A DNA stretch of 64,000 nt from JAHLMO01 sp038997305 (GTDB taxonomy: Archaea > Aenigmatarchaeota > Aenigmatarchaeia > CG10238-14 > SpSt-28): contig JAWAZZ010000002.1 in the NCBI GenBank assembly GCA_038997305.1, positions 19,546-83,545 on the forward strand, in the 5' to 3' direction. Positions 34,145 to 42,563 of this stretch are shown here, one piece after another. The notes beneath the pieces were generated by a model that saw nothing but the letters and a program-made list of their open reading frames with translations, was not told the DNA's origin and searched no databases. The translations under genes and the position numbers were made by a program. Within the stretch, counting starts at the first letter, position 1. Each line of letters begins with the position of its first letter.

Positions 34145-34426
34145 TTATTGTTTCAATTTCTTTCTTACCGCTTTTCCAGGTTGTACTACCCCTAAAAATC
34201 TTGCACATTTTGGGCAGACTCTTAATTTTACGCTGCCCAAGCTTATTAAATTTGGATTTACACTACTTAATATTAGAGAATCTTTTATCATGTATTTCTT
34301 ATATATGGGAAAAGTTTTATATCTAGGGTATAATCCACCACATAGATCGCAATGTATATGATACTCATTACCTCTAGCCTTTGTATGTTCGTAAGTTCTT
34401 TTATAGGGAGCTTTACTTATTGGCAT
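34145..34426 (-). CDS. rps26e: Ribosomal protein S26e-like
   Basis: The 93-residue protein has the S26e plan: a basic N-terminus, CDLCGGLYPRYKTFPIYKK (zinc pair one and the VP..KA-like segment), then LRVCPKCARFLGVV (zinc pair two with the CVSCAIH-like site) and a basic tail. It places near mRNA exit on the small subunit. It lies 12 bases upstream of the pilus ATPase gene. Sequence is divergent, so confidence is a little lower than for other ribosomal proteins. Confidence 0.8.
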   Translation of the reverse strand: MPISKAPYKRTYEHTKARGNEYHIHCDLCGGLYPRYKTFPIYKKYMIKDSLILSSVNPNLISLGSVKLRVCPKCARFLGVVQPGKAVRKKLKQ

Positions 34427-34458
34427 ACAAAAGATAGATAAAAAATTAAATATATATT

Positions 34459-34878
34459 TTATTTCTCTGTGTTGTCAAAATCATAAAACTTTACCAAATT
34501 TCTTATAAAACCCTTCAATTCTTTATTTTCAACAACATTACTAATTGCTTCTATCAGATCCCATCTGCAAATAGGATAATTTGACAATCTTTCTATACTT
34601 TTAAGTTCTCTATGGTTTGCTCCCTTTTTTCTAAGAAAAGTTAAAATCTTCTTTATAAATTGTTGATGGAGTTTTTTAGAAGGCGGCGTTAGGAATAATG
34701 CCTCTTTACAAATTACACAATCAACTTTTTCTGAAACAATACTTTTATCCTCTTCATAATACTCACTTTCTTCCTCTTCTTCATAGAAAATTTCAAAAAG
34801 TTGGGAGTTTAACTTAGAAATTTCTCTATTTATAAAATCTTTCAGCCGAGTTGAGGGAATTTTTCCCCCTCGGCTTTT
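34459..34878 (-). pseudogene. Start-less open frame with coding character
   Basis: A minus-strand frame stays open for 140 codons (34878 to the TAA at 34461-34459). It reads like a genuine acidic/helical protein: LKDFINREISKL, YEEEEESEYYEED, DCVICKEA and RWDLIEAISNVV. It has no ATG, GTG or early TTG start, and its upstream end runs into a GC-rich hairpin. It is probably a 5'-truncated or disrupted gene. No family is recognised; the Cys pair DCVIC is notable. The rest of the 34427-35018 gap is AT-rich and holds only a 39-codon frame at 34842-34961. Confidence 0.5.
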
Positions 34879-34880
34879 TT
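34844..34880 (+). terminator. GC-rich hairpin followed by T6
   Basis: AGCCGAG (34844-34850) pairs perfectly with CTCGGCT (34869-34875). An inner GGGAA/TTCCC can extend it, and six T follow on the plus strand (34875-34880). This looks like a bacterial-style intrinsic terminator, yet no plus-strand gene lies upstream. It is the only such GC-rich stem outside stable RNA genes in the window. It may be the end of an unseen plus-strand small RNA or a small insertion. Confidence 0.5.
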
Positions 34881-35018
34881 ATATTGTAGAGAAGTATATA
34901 TCTTCATATTTAAACTTTCTATACATATAAAGTTGGTTGTAGTTTTCAATTCTTTCTCCATATTTAATATTAAATATTAGAGGTAAAAATATTTATTCTT
35001 TTCTATAATTTGGTTTAT

Positions 35019-35804
35019 ATGAAAAAAGATTTGTTGCTGCACTTTTTGAAAATTAAAAACGAATTAAAAAACAAGATAGAAGATTTAAAACAAAAAAACA
35101 AAATATTTTTAGAGAATTATTGGAATAATTTTCTTCCAAACAAGAAGGAATTTGATGTTGTTGCAATTGATGGAAGTTACAATTATTTGAAATATAGATC
35201 ACTAATCTTTTATGTTATTAACATCTCTTCAGTTACTTATCAGAAAAAGCAGATAACTAAGAGAAGTTTCCCTTATTTTGATGTAATAGAAAATTTCATT
35301 TTCTTCGAAGACTTTTTAAGAACAGAGATGCTTAAAAGAGAGTTGAAATTAGCTTCAGAAAATATGGAAAACTTTAATATAATGTTAGATGGCTCATTAA
35401 TTTCTTTTTTAAACTACGTACCAGAAGATATAAGAAAGATTTTTTTAGAGAAGGTTGAAATAACCGAAAATCTTGTTTTCTCAATATCAAAAACACCAAT
35501 AAAGAGTTTTTCAGAGACAAACAGCGAAGGTTTTTCGAAAATAATTTCAGAAGACAAAAAATATAACATTGTTTCTTTTTATTTTAAGTTAAGAAAGAAT
35601 TCTCTTATTTTCAGAGTCGAAACTTTTAAGAAGTTTGAAGAAAGAATAGAAGACATAATTTCTCTAATAAGATTCTTTGATTTTAGAGGATATCCTTACT
35701 TATTGAAAAGAGCTCACGAAGAAGCAAAAATTAGTAATAAAGACATGCGAAATTTTGTTAAACTTTTAGGAATAAGAGAAAAAACTGGAAGAGAAATATT
35801 ATGA
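35019..35804 (+). CDS. nurA: NurA 5'-3' nuclease
   Basis: NurA works with HerA to resect DNA ends for recombination. The 261-residue protein has the NurA motifs VVAIDGSYN (first catalytic Asp), IMLDGSLISFL (second) and a C-terminal GYPYLLKRAHEEAKI helix. ATG 35019 is preferred over an upstream in-frame TTG at 35010. An A/T box about 30 bases upstream suggests a leaderless start. Its last 4 bases overlap herA. Confidence 0.93.
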   Translation: MKKDLLLHFLKIKNELKNKIEDLKQKNKIFLENYWNNFLPNKKEFDVVAIDGSYNYLKYRSLIFYVINISSVTYQKKQITKRSFPYFDVIENFIFFEDFLRTEMLKRELKLASENMENFNIMLDGSLISFLNYVPEDIRKIFLEKVEITENLVFSISKTPIKSFSETNSEGFSKIISEDKKYNIVSFYFKLRKNSLIFRVETFKKFEERIEDIISLIRFFDFRGYPYLLKRAHEEAKISNKDMRNFVKLLGIREKTGREIL

Positions 35805-37264
35805 GTGAGGAAATAATTGGAAGATGTATAGGAGAAGCAAAAATTAATGAGGTAACTTTCCTTTCTACTAAATTACCAGAAGTTGGAAAATATGTTATTC
35901 TAGAATATGATAATAAGAAGGTTTTAGGAATGATAGAAAGTCTAACAAGATTTCACCCAGCACTCCTAGAAGATGTTTATAATGAAGAAGAGGTAGATTC
36001 TATCAAAGAGTTTGAAGAAGATATGCAAATAATAAAAGGAAAAATTAAAATATTAGGCGAAGTAGAAACATTAAAACTTCCAAAAATTCCTCCGGCACCA
36101 GGAACAGTAGTGAAAGTTGCTGATAAAGAAACTTTGGAAAAAATCTTTGGAAAAAGTGAAAAATCGATAAGTATCGGAAAATTATTAAGTAATGAAGATG
36201 TTGAAGTTTTTGTTGATGTTAATAGAATGGTTTCAAGACATTTGGCAATTCTATCTATTACTGGTGCAGGAAAATCAAATACCGTAAGTGTTATTGCTGA
36301 AGGTATTTCTAAATTAGGTGGGACAGTTTTAATTTTTGATATGCATAGCGAATATGTTGATGCGGGATTTTCCAAGAAAAAAATATTAGACACTAAAATA
36401 AATCCTCTATTCTTACATCCTAAGGAAGCAGCTAGATTAATTAACATAGAAGAGAATGCATACATACAATACATGTTTTTTAGAAAAGTTTTTGAAAAAG
36501 TTAGAGGCGAGATAATTAGGCAAAACATAAAAATAGATACCAACAATTTTTTTGAAGCTATGATAAAAGAGTTAGAAAGAGAAGCAAAAAAAGAAGCTAG
36601 TTCTTCAGAATCCATTTATAAAGTAATAATGAAAATAGAAGATTTTAAAGAAAAATTCGGAGAAATTTTAGATTTAAGATATGATGAAATAACCAATATA
36701 ATAGAAAAGGGCAAAGTAAACATTGCAGATTTAGGTAGCGTGGATGAAGAAGTTGCTGACGTTTTTGTAAGTCACACATTAAGAAAATTGCTTGAAGAAA
36801 GAAAAAGATATAAATCTATAGGCAAGGGTTTGAGTTTTCCTGTTTTCGTTGTTATAGAAGAAGCTCATATTTTAATCCCGAAAGATTTTGATACATTTTC
36901 AAAATATTGGGCCTCGAGAATTGCAAGAGAAGGCAGAAAATTTGGAATTGGTTTATGTTTAGTAAGTCAAAGACCAAAAGCATTAGATGCTAATGTATTA
37001 AGTCAGGCAAATAATATGATAATATTAAAGTTAATGGAACCAAACGATCAAAAATATGTACAAGCAGCAAGCGAAATGCTTACAGATGAATTATTGGTTC
37101 AATTATCTTCTCTTAATGTCGGGGAAGCGATAGTTTTTGGTCCTATGATAAGAATTCCAGCAATAGTAAAGATTCACGAATTTAAGGGTAAAATTAGTGG
37201 AAAAGATGTAGATTTTATAGAAGAGAGTAGAAAAGAAGAAAATTTAAGAGAAGACTTAATATAA
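35801..37264 (+). CDS. herA: HerA hexameric DNA helicase/translocase
   Basis: The 487-residue protein has the N-terminal HAS barrel (GRCIGEAKINEVTFLS) and P-loop SITGAGKSNTVSVIAEG. Walker B is VFVVIEEAHILIP, and the arginine-finger region lies in ASRIAREGRKFGIGLCLVSQRP, followed by a C-terminal VGEAIVFG segment. It forms a ring that pumps DNA to NurA. The pair usually clusters with Mre11-Rad50 in thermophilic archaea; those genes are not here. Confidence 0.95.
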   Translation: MSEEIIGRCIGEAKINEVTFLSTKLPEVGKYVILEYDNKKVLGMIESLTRFHPALLEDVYNEEEVDSIKEFEEDMQIIKGKIKILGEVETLKLPKIPPAPGTVVKVADKETLEKIFGKSEKSISIGKLLSNEDVEVFVDVNRMVSRHLAILSITGAGKSNTVSVIAEGISKLGGTVLIFDMHSEYVDAGFSKKKILDTKINPLFLHPKEAARLINIEENAYIQYMFFRKVFEKVRGEIIRQNIKIDTNNFFEAMIKELEREAKKEASSSESIYKVIMKIEDFKEKFGEILDLRYDEITNIIEKGKVNIADLGSVDEEVADVFVSHTLRKLLEERKRYKSIGKGLSFPVFVVIEEAHILIPKDFDTFSKYWASRIAREGRKFGIGLCLVSQRPKALDANVLSQANNMIILKLMEPNDQKYVQAASEMLTDELLVQLSSLNVGEAIVFGPMIRIPAIVKIHEFKGKISGKDVDFIEESRKEENLREDLI

Positions 37265-37279
37265 AATTATTTATGAAAG

Positions 37280-37630
37280 ATGAGGGTAGTAGCAAAGCAC
37301 GTATTTGGAAGTTTATACGATTGCGATGAAGAAGTTTTAAAAAACGAAGAAAAATTGGTTAATACAATTAAAAAATCAGCAGAGATTGCAAATTCTAAAT
37401 TAATATCTGTATATTCTTATAAATTTGGTGGTTTTGGAGGAGTAAGTGCAATTGCAATAGTTGCTGAGTCTCATATTTCTATACACACATATCCAGAATA
37501 TAGATATGCTCTAGTCGATGTTTTTACTTGTGGAGCTTATACAGAACCAGAGAAGGCATTCGATTATATTGCAAAAGAATTAAAGGCAAAAAACGTTATT
37601 AAAAAAATTGAAAATAGAAGTTTAGAATAA
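37280..37630 (+). CDS. speD: S-adenosylmethionine decarboxylase proenzyme
   Basis: The 116-residue protein is the short prokaryotic class. The autocleavage site is the Glu63-Ser64 bond in AESHISIHTYPE, where Ser becomes the pyruvoyl cofactor. Cys84 in FTCG is the catalytic acid. The product feeds spermidine or agmatine-derived polyamine synthesis, although archaeal homologs can also be arginine decarboxylases. It lies 15 bases after herA, probably by operon packing. No other polyamine gene is visible. Confidence 0.93.
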   Translation: MRVVAKHVFGSLYDCDEEVLKNEEKLVNTIKKSAEIANSKLISVYSYKFGGFGGVSAIAIVAESHISIHTYPEYRYALVDVFTCGAYTEPEKAFDYIAKELKAKNVIKKIENRSLE

Positions 37631-37975
37631 TTAATAATTTATTTGGAAGTATTTTTTTGTTTTTACTATTCTCCTTTTAATTTGTTTAGATAATTCTTTA
37701 TCTTCTGTAGCTACAATATATTCATCTTTATATTTCAAAATAAGTTCATCTACTTTTCCTTTGATTTTAATAACTTCGATTTTTCCATTTTTTATTAATA
37801 ACTTTACTTCTTTCAAAACATTTTTACTAATATTTCCTATCTCAGCTAACGTTGCTTCAAAAATATAGATTTTGTAATTCCCTAAATTTTGATTTAGAAA
37901 ATCTTCAAATAACTGAAACTTTTTTTCTTTGATTAGATATACTAAAAAATTTGTATCCAACAAGACTTTTTCCAT
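37631..37975 (-). CDS. PIN-domain ribonuclease-like protein
   Basis: The 114-residue protein begins VLLDTNFLVYLI (the first PIN Asp). It has a middle acidic residue in EATLAEIGN and ends with DEYIVATEDKELSKQIKRR, the second acidic cluster. The pattern fits small archaeal PIN proteins related to Fcf1/Nob1-type rRNA-processing nucleases, as well as VapC toxins. No antitoxin gene is adjacent, so a housekeeping role is favoured. Its stop abuts the speD stop. Confidence 0.82.
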   Translation of the reverse strand: MEKVLLDTNFLVYLIKEKKFQLFEDFLNQNLGNYKIYIFEATLAEIGNISKNVLKEVKLLIKNGKIEVIKIKGKVDELILKYKDEYIVATEDKELSKQIKRRIVKTKKYFQINY

Positions 37976-37983
37976 ATATTTTT

Positions 37984-38898
37984 ATGGAAATATATCCAAT
38001 ATCTTTTGATTCGTTAGGAGTAAGAAGCATGGCAACTTTTGTAAAGACGAATATTAATATTTTTATAGATCCTTATGCTGCATTAGCCCCAAAAAGATAT
38101 GGATTAATTCCACATGAAATAGAATTTAACATGCTAAAATTTTATTTGAATATAATTTATAAGCTTGGAAAAATTAGTGAATACGTTATTATTACTCATT
38201 ATCATTACGACCATCATCCGAGACCAAATGATAGTATTTTTTTCGAAAACTTTAAAAGAGCTAAGTTTTTAATCAAAGATTTTAGTAAAGAACATAGAAG
38301 TGCAAGAGTAAGAGGTAATATCTTTGTTAAAAATTTAGAAAAACATGAAATAGAATATGAATACGTAGATGGAGAAGAAATAAAAATAGGTAGCACAAAA
38401 TTAATATTTTCTGAACCAGTATGGCACGGAGAAATTAATTCTAAAGTGGGCAGAGTAATCACTGTTTTAATAAAATATAAAAAGAAAAAGTTGTTTTTTG
38501 GTAGCGATGCACAATTTTTAATAGACGAAAATGCGTTAAATTTTGTTTTAGATAATAAACCAATTTTTTTAATAGTAGACGGATTTCCAACAATATTAGA
38601 AGGTTATAAAGTTAGCTCGGAAAGCTTTAAAATAGGATTAAAACACATGAAAACTATTATAGATGAAGTAGAATTCGAAAAAATGATTGTTGATCATCAT
38701 TTAGTTAGAGATAAAAACTTCAAAGAGAAGTTTCCATATTATTCAGAAAAAATAATAACAGCTGCCGAATTTTATGGTTTACAAAATTTACAATTAGAAG
38801 CTTATAGAAAAGAACTTTATAATGGATATGAATTCGATTTGGAAATCTATAAAAATCAAATTTTAAAAGTAGCGGAAAAAATTATTAATGGTATATGA
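37984..38898 (+). CDS. UPF0282 metallo-beta-lactamase-fold hydrolase
   Basis: The 304-residue protein matches the archaeal UPF0282 family: FDSLGVRSMAT near the start, IDPYAALAPKRYGL, THYHYDHHPRP (the HxHxDH metal site), FSEPVWHGE, FGSDAQF and DHHLVRD. The family's substrate is unknown. I start at ATG 37984 because MEIYPISFDSLG aligns with family starts. It is divergent from the PIN gene with 8 bases between. Its end overlaps taw3 by 11 bases. Confidence 0.88.
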   Translation: MEIYPISFDSLGVRSMATFVKTNINIFIDPYAALAPKRYGLIPHEIEFNMLKFYLNIIYKLGKISEYVIITHYHYDHHPRPNDSIFFENFKRAKFLIKDFSKEHRSARVRGNIFVKNLEKHEIEYEYVDGEEIKIGSTKLIFSEPVWHGEINSKVGRVITVLIKYKKKKLFFGSDAQFLIDENALNFVLDNKPIFLIVDGFPTILEGYKVSSESFKIGLKHMKTIIDEVEFEKMIVDHHLVRDKNFKEKFPYYSEKIITAAEFYGLQNLQLEAYRKELYNGYEFDLEIYKNQILKVAEKIINGI

Positions 38899-39499
38899 AA
38901 TTTTTCAAGAAAGAAAAAAAGCTGCTATTAAAAAATTGTTCGAAGCAATAGAAAGGAATGAGGTTGATCTTCCAATTAAAGATGTTCTAATAGAATTAAA
39001 TAAGTTTGATCTAGTTTATTCTACCTCTAGCTGCGCTGGAAGAATTGCATTATTGGTAGATAAAGGTAGCAAGAAAGATTCCTATTTTATAGCTAAATGG
39101 CACGATGTTGTAAACTTTCAGGATGTTATAAAAGAATTAAAAAGAGATATGAATCATGAATTAATTTGGTTTAAGCAAGAACCATTTATAATTCATTTAG
39201 TTTTTCCTAAAATAAAATATGCAATAGATGTTGTAAGAATTGCTAGAGATGTTGGATTTAAACATAGCGGTATAATAAGTGCTAAAAAAGAAAAGATTGT
39301 TGTTGAAATTACAGGATTAGATAGAATAGATTTTCCTATTATCATAAACTCTGAGCTAACAATTTCCTTAGAAAGTTTCTCAAAAATAGTTGATTTAGCT
39401 AATTCTAAACTAATTAGAAACAAAATGTTAAGAAATAGATTTTTTGAGAAACTATTCGAATATTTTAAATCTGCGGAATTCAAGAAATCAGAATATTAA
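38888..39499 (+). CDS. taw3: tRNA(Phe) wyosine-pathway methyltransferase Taw3/Tyw3
   Basis: The 203-residue protein has the signature STSSCAGRIALL near residue 48 and a KWHD segment. Tyw3 methylates N4 of the tricyclic imidazopurine base at position 37 of tRNA-Phe. Presence implies wyosine derivatives in this organism. Its start overlaps the UPF0282 gene; its end overlaps the convergent THUMP methyltransferase gene by 4 bases. Confidence 0.9.
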   Translation: MVYEIFQERKKAAIKKLFEAIERNEVDLPIKDVLIELNKFDLVYSTSSCAGRIALLVDKGSKKDSYFIAKWHDVVNFQDVIKELKRDMNHELIWFKQEPFIIHLVFPKIKYAIDVVRIARDVGFKHSGIISAKKEKIVVEITGLDRIDFPIIINSELTISLESFSKIVDLANSKLIRNKMLRNRFFEKLFEYFKSAEFKKSEY

Positions 39500-40587
39500 A
39501 CATCTATTTCTAATATTGCGGCAGTTAAACTTCTATAATCCACAAAATATTCTGATTTAATATTTGCGAATTTTTTTGCAATTTTCCATTTGGCTGTTAT
39601 TATTAAAAACTTTTTAACATTGGAATTTAGAACTCTGTTTATAAAATTTTTATATAAATTTTCTAAATTTTCGTATCTTTTTCTCACTCCATATGGCAAA
39701 TCTGTAATAACAAAGTCATAATTTGAATAATCTATTTCTAGTGCATTTTTTACGGAAAATTCTATGTTTGCATTTGCTTCTTTAGAATTTTCTTTAGCAC
39801 AATTTATATAATTTTCATTTATGTCGCTTCCATATATCTTTAGTTTTTCGTTTTTTCCCTTGTACTTTAGAATTTCTAGCCACTTATTTCTGTCTAAGAA
39901 ATAGAATTTTTCAAATTCAAAACTTCTATTTAAATTTGGAACTTCATTGACTAAATGGTACGCTTCTATAGGTATAGTTCCTATGCCGCAAAAAGGATCT
40001 ATTAGAGAATAATCTTTCTTATAATCGCTTATTAGTATCATAGAAGCTGCTACTGTAGGTTTTAAAGGGGATATGTGAGAACATTTTCTATACCATCTTG
40101 TATGCAAAGACTTTCCTGTAGTGTCTAGCGCAACAAAAAACTTATCCTTCATAACATCTACCAAAATTGAAATGTGAGGATTATCTAAATTTACCTTTAA
40201 TCTTATCCCTTTACTTTCTAAATAGCTATCTATAACTGCTTGACCAGCAACTCTAGCAACATCTAAACTAGTAAAATTATGATTTCCACTTCTATTTGCA
40301 ACTATAGCAAAGGTTTGCGTATGATAGATGTATTGTGAAAAGTCTATATTTTTTATTTTTTGGTATATTTCATCTAAAGAAGAAAAAGAATCTTCTAACA
40401 ACAAATAATATATTTTGTGTAAAGTTTTTGAAAAATAGTTTAGAATGAAGATATCATCTAATTTTCCTTCAAATTTTATCATACCTCCTCTAATTTTTTC
40501 TGTTTTTTGATTAATTAATTTTGAGATTTCTAGCGATGCAATTTCTTCCAAACCTTTATTACAAGTGGCTATAAATTTACTCTTCAC
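39496..40587 (-). CDS. THUMP-domain tRNA guanine-N2 methyltransferase (Trm14-like)
   Basis: The 363-residue protein has an N-terminal NFLD/THUMP region (residues 1-165) with GKSLHTRWYRKC and SPLKPTVAASMIL marking the junction. A Rossmann methyltransferase domain follows with DPFCGIGTIPIEAY (SAM motif I) and the catalytic TDLPYG. In Trm14 and RlmL the motif is NPPYG, in Trm11/Trm-G10 DPPYG. The domain order favours m2G6 (Trm14), though m2G10 cannot be excluded. It shares 11 bases with the AMMECR1 gene. Confidence 0.85.
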   Translation of the reverse strand: MKSKFIATCNKGLEEIASLEISKLINQKTEKIRGGMIKFEGKLDDIFILNYFSKTLHKIYYLLLEDSFSSLDEIYQKIKNIDFSQYIYHTQTFAIVANRSGNHNFTSLDVARVAGQAVIDSYLESKGIRLKVNLDNPHISILVDVMKDKFFVALDTTGKSLHTRWYRKCSHISPLKPTVAASMILISDYKKDYSLIDPFCGIGTIPIEAYHLVNEVPNLNRSFEFEKFYFLDRNKWLEILKYKGKNEKLKIYGSDINENYINCAKENSKEANANIEFSVKNALEIDYSNYDFVITDLPYGVRKRYENLENLYKNFINRVLNSNVKKFLIITAKWKIAKKFANIKSEYFVDYRSLTAAILEIDV

Positions 40588-41125
40588 TTATTATTTCTGC
40601 TTCAAATTCATAAATTTCTACATCATTTTCCAGCCAACAATCTTTATTTAGACCTGCTTTCAAGCAAAGATTTTCTATAAAATCTTTTTTGTTTGGTAAA
40701 ACTTTCCAAACTTGAGGCAAAAAAAGACCAACATTAAATCCCTTAACTATAACATATCCCTTATTTTTATCTAATAGGTTAAGAATCTCTTTGCGATTTT
40801 TTACTTTGTTATCTATTCTTTTTAGCTCGCTTAAAATACTCACTTCTATTTTAATTTTACCTAATTCGTCTTTTTTTAAAGGTTCAAATCTAGGATCTCT
40901 ACAAGCTTCTTTCGCAGCCTTAATAATTGCAATTGCTAATGGATAAATAGGATAAGGGTATCCAATACAACCTCTTAATTCGTTATCTTTGTAAATAGAA
41001 ACAAAAACTCCCTTTAATTCTCTGAATTCTTTTGGCAAACTTTCTAGATCAATTTCATATTCTTTTCCGAACTTAACAAAACTTTCTATAGATTTTCTCG
41101 CCAACTCTAATATCTTATCTTTCAT
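40577..41125 (-). CDS. AMMECR1-family protein
   Basis: The 182-residue protein has ELRGCIGYPYP, the invariant LRGCIG motif, followed by AAKEACRDPRFEPL and EVSIL. The family spans archaea and eukaryotes and is often found with MEMO and a radical SAM gene. The biochemical role is unclear. It sits in a run of overlapping minus-strand genes (hypothetical, ZIP, AMMECR1, THUMP methyltransferase). Confidence 0.92.
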   Translation of the reverse strand: MKDKILELARKSIESFVKFGKEYEIDLESLPKEFRELKGVFVSIYKDNELRGCIGYPYPIYPLAIAIIKAAKEACRDPRFEPLKKDELGKIKIEVSILSELKRIDNKVKNRKEILNLLDKNKGYVIVKGFNVGLFLPQVWKVLPNKKDFIENLCLKAGLNKDCWLENDVEIYEFEAEIISEE

Positions 41126-41849
41126 AAATAAGCTTTAAGAAATACATAAAGACTATACCAACAATAAAGATTATTATCATTAAGAACCTCTTTTTAATTT
41201 TTGATTCCTTATTTATATTTGGTAAAATGTCAACAGTAGATAAATACAAAAATCCGCCGCCGACTAAAGCTAAAAGTATATAGACGAATTCCTTAGTTAA
41301 AAAAACATACCCTATTACTCCTCCTAAAATTGCAGATAATTGCGACAAAAAAGTTAATAATATAGCTTTTTCTCTTTTGAAATTACTAGCTAATAAAAGA
41401 GAGAAATTACCAAGTTCTTGTGGGATTTCGTGTAAAATTATCGCTAATGTAGTAAAAATTCCTAGATAAACATTAATAGAGTAGGTTATTCCTATACTTA
41501 TTCCATCCAAGAAATTGTGTATAACATCAGCTATTATAACTAAATATCCAAAAGAGTGTATAGTGCATTTATATTCATGACAATGATGCCAATGAAAAAC
41601 AAATTCTAAGAAAAGAAAAAACAAAAATCCAATTATTAATATTAGAAGTGCGTTTTCTTTTTCTAAATTCTCTAATGCTTCCGGTAAGATATGCAAAAAT
41701 GAATTAGAAAGTAATACACCTGCTGAAAAAGGAACTATAAATTCGATAATTCTTCTAATTTTTCTTTCCTTCATCAAAAGCGAGAAAATTCCAACTAATC
41801 CAGTCAAACTTACAAATAAGGTTGATAGAAGAACATAAATCAAGTTCAT
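41115..41849 (-). CDS. ZIP-family metal ion transporter
   Basis: The 244-residue protein has about eight hydrophobic segments. It has HNFLDGISIGI in TM4 and HEIPQELGNF in TM5, the two metal-path motifs of ZIP transporters, plus SFLHILPEAL in TM2. A His-containing loop (HWHHCHEYKC) may bind metal. It imports zinc or iron. Starts and stops overlap both neighbours by a few bases. Confidence 0.92.
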   Translation of the reverse strand: MNLIYVLLSTLFVSLTGLVGIFSLLMKERKIRRIIEFIVPFSAGVLLSNSFLHILPEALENLEKENALLILIIGFLFFLFLEFVFHWHHCHEYKCTIHSFGYLVIIADVIHNFLDGISIGITYSINVYLGIFTTLAIILHEIPQELGNFSLLLASNFKREKAILLTFLSQLSAILGGVIGYVFLTKEFVYILLALVGGGFLYLSTVDILPNINKESKIKKRFLMIIIFIVGIVFMYFLKLIYER

Positions 41850-42133
41850 AATAATATAAATTTAGCTATTCTATAATTTTCGAAATTTTCTGGTTCGAAT
41901 ATTTTCTTAACTTCACACTTTACATTTAAATCTTCAAATATATATTTTAAATCATATACATATTCGTTAACTCCGCAAGTTTCGCAAAAAACGCCTTCAA
42001 ATTTTATTATTACCTCTATTTTATTATCCAGTTCTTTTATTTTCAACAAATTTGCAGTAGCTTCGGGACTTCTAAATTTGTTGTACTTATCTAAAGCTTG
42101 CATTATCTTTTTGATATATACTTTTTTGTTCAT
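41846..42133 (-). CDS. Small Cys-containing protein, unknown
   Basis: The 95-residue protein contains FEGVFCETCGVNEY, a CX2C motif, between beta-type segments (IEVIIKFEGVF, YVYDLKYIFEDL). Its stop overlaps the ZIP transporter start, so a link to metal handling is possible. No family is recognised. Confidence 0.55.
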   Translation of the reverse strand: MNKKVYIKKIMQALDKYNKFRSPEATANLLKIKELDNKIEVIIKFEGVFCETCGVNEYVYDLKYIFEDLNVKCEVKKIFEPENFENYRIAKFILL

Positions 42134-42173
42134 ACTTCTTTAAAAGATTTTAAATATTTTATACTATAAATTT

Positions 42174-42563
42174 ATGGTAAAGTACCATGACGAAATAAAA
42201 GGAAGAACACCTACAGGAGCAAAATTTATTCCTCATTATAAGGTTAAAAAGAAATGTCATATAGGAGGATATGATATAAACCCAGAATTATCTGAAACAG
42301 AAAAAAGGATTATCGAAAGAACAAAAGGCGGTGGAAAAAAAGTAAAATTAAAGTTCGTAACTTATGCGAATGTTTTTGATGGAAAAAAATACAGAAAGGT
42401 AAGAATATTAGATGTTGTTGAGAATAAAGCACATCCTCTTTTCGAAAGAAAGAAGGTAATAACAAGAGGCGCAATAATTAAAACTGAAATAGGATTAGCA
42501 AAAGTGACCTCTAGACCTTCGCAGCATGGAGTAGTAAACGCAATCCTAATAGAATCTAAATAG
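42174..42563 (+). CDS. rps8e: Ribosomal protein S8e
   Basis: The 129-residue small-subunit protein has GRTPTGAKFIPHYKVKKK near the N-terminus, a TYANVFDGKKYRKVRIL segment, ITRGAIIKTEIG and a C-terminal TSRPSQHGVVNAIL, all typical. An A/T-rich block (TTTAAATATTTTA) about 25 bases upstream suggests leaderless transcription. It overlaps the convergent rio1 gene by 8 bases. Confidence 0.96.
   Translation: MVKYHDEIKGRTPTGAKFIPHYKVKKKCHIGGYDINPELSETEKRIIERTKGGGKKVKLKFVTYANVFDGKKYRKVRILDVVENKAHPLFERKKVITRGAIIKTEIGLAKVTSRPSQHGVVNAILIESK

Noticed and set aside
35977..36615. 212-codon minus-strand frame antisense to HerA
   Set aside because: It lies wholly inside herA, has low-complexity Ser/Ile/Phe composition and no recognisable motif.
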